Below are positions 63,300-64,000 of a DNA stretch of 64,000 nucleotides, piece after piece. Numbering within the stretch: position 1 is the first letter of the stretch; each line of letters begins with the position of its first letter. The notes under the pieces were generated by a model. It was not told the origin of the DNA. It saw nothing but the letters and a program-made list of their open reading frames with translations, and did not search any database. Both the position numbers and the translations under genes were made by a program. Source of the DNA: Nitrobacter sp039808345 (lineage in GTDB: Bacteria > Pseudomonadota > Alphaproteobacteria > Rhizobiales > Xanthobacteraceae); NCBI RefSeq assembly GCF_047824785.1, contig NZ_CP181167.1, forward strand, positions 2,046,001 through 2,110,000. Direction: 5' to 3'.

Positions 63300-64000
63300 G
63301 CCACCTTTGTTTTGTGCGCAGGCGCATTGGAGAACGAGGCAATTTTGCGGCGCTCTGTTCAGCACAGCGATCCCTGCTTCCTGTCGGGTCATGGTGTCGT
63401 GTCGCGTCTACTTAGAGTGGCTCCGAGGCGAACCATAGAGACACCGCTGTCGGCCATGCTGTTTCGCGATTTTGGGGGCGGAAGCGACATCCAGCACCAA
63501 GTTTGTGTCCTTGCCAGAGAGGCTACGGACCATATCTCTGGCGCAATTTTCGCGGCCACACCGGATGCAATGGAAATGTCAGGCCAAGAAATTGAGACTC
63601 AGGGTCCGGGTCTGTACCTCTCTGTAACGTCAGTCTTCCGACTGGACGAAGATCCCTCAACAGGTCTCGGCCTTCTGGCCGACGACGGCGGTGGCGACTT
63701 ACGTCTGCTTGACGCGGATCGGTTCGTAGAGCGCTTCGAGGCACGAAGCCAGATCGCCATGGCAGAAGCAAGTCGCTTCATCGCGGCATTGGAATGCCAG
63801 ATTGGGCATTTGGAAGACCTACGCGAACCGCAATCGAAGTATCTGGTTCACGAAACCCTGCTTTCCAACAACATCCCGAATATGCCGCCGGCCGTCCATC
63901 TTGCCGCCGCGCCCGGAATCTCGAACGCCTTTCTTCTTGGAGCTAATCGATGGCCCACTGCGGGGGTAAGCAATCCTGCGGTTCTACTTGGCGCACTGGC
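63300..64000 (+). pseudogene. Unknown gene, 5' end cut by IS-A copy 3, runs off the window
   Basis: One frame is open from the first base after the IS (63300) to the window end without a stop and reads as protein: RRSVQHSDPCFLSGHGVVSR, MLFRDFGGGSDIQHQVCVLA, YLSVTSVFRLDEDPSTGLGL, RFVERFEARSQIAMAEASRF, LVHETLLSNNIPNMPPAVHL. The first ATG is at 63456, but the sense before it suggests the gene was longer and lost its start to the IS. I do not recognise the family. Confidence 0.6.

Overview
The window is GC-rich alphaproteobacterial chromosome. Gene content and order (nrdR-ribD-ribE-ribH-nusB-thiL, a lipB/FliN-like pair, a prfB with a programmed frameshift, many proteins typical of Bradyrhizobium relatives) and the dispersed palindromic intergenic repeats point to the Bradyrhizobium/Nitrobacter group (Nitrobacteraceae). 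That placement is inferred from recalled family knowledge; no search was run.

Bases 1-35,900 are mostly core chromosome. They hold cell-wall enzymes (an S11 D,D-carboxypeptidase with SPOR domain, PBP1A, an AmiC-type amidase), panC, topA-rnr-DUF983, prfB, RNase E with a long possibly regulatory leader, the riboflavin/nusB/thiL cluster, nrdR, glyA and lipB. Between genes lie many copies of a modular palindromic repeat; in at least five places the repeat supplies the stop codon of the neighbouring gene. A solitary DUF4062 gene sits beside tRNA-Leu(GAG) and is the one accessory-looking gene here.

Bases 35,900-51,400 carry a FecI/FecR/TonB-receptor system whose receptor gene is cut by a 1,263-bp IS3-family element (IS-A) with a perfect 3-bp target duplication. 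Then come acylphosphatase, a biotin-dependent acyl-CoA carboxylase alpha subunit, a 1-Cys peroxiredoxin, glutathione-dependent formaldehyde dehydrogenase, a CHASE2 adenylate cyclase and a TPR/outer-membrane barrel protein.

Bases 51,679-58,600 form a 6.9-kb integrative element in tRNA-Arg(TCG), bounded by 44-bp direct repeats of the 5' part of the tRNA. It carries a tyrosine integrase, a hairpin-dense stretch without a convincing gene, an HNH/NUMOD3 endonuclease, frameshifted phage-like genes, and a Type II-like restriction-modification set: a PD-(D/E)XK nuclease facing a methyltransferase that is preceded by a small winged-helix protein. A perfect 18-bp palindrome lies over the likely promoter of the winged-helix/methyltransferase operon, and the nuclease start site is buried in a hairpin.

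Bases 58,634-64,000 are a second accessory zone. Phage-like genes (a DUF2493 protein and a truncated membrane protein) run into a nested pile of IS elements: a full IS-A, a truncated second IS3-family element (ISx), and a fragment of a third IS-A copy. None has a matching target duplication, which suggests deletion. A 5'-truncated unknown gene runs off the window end.
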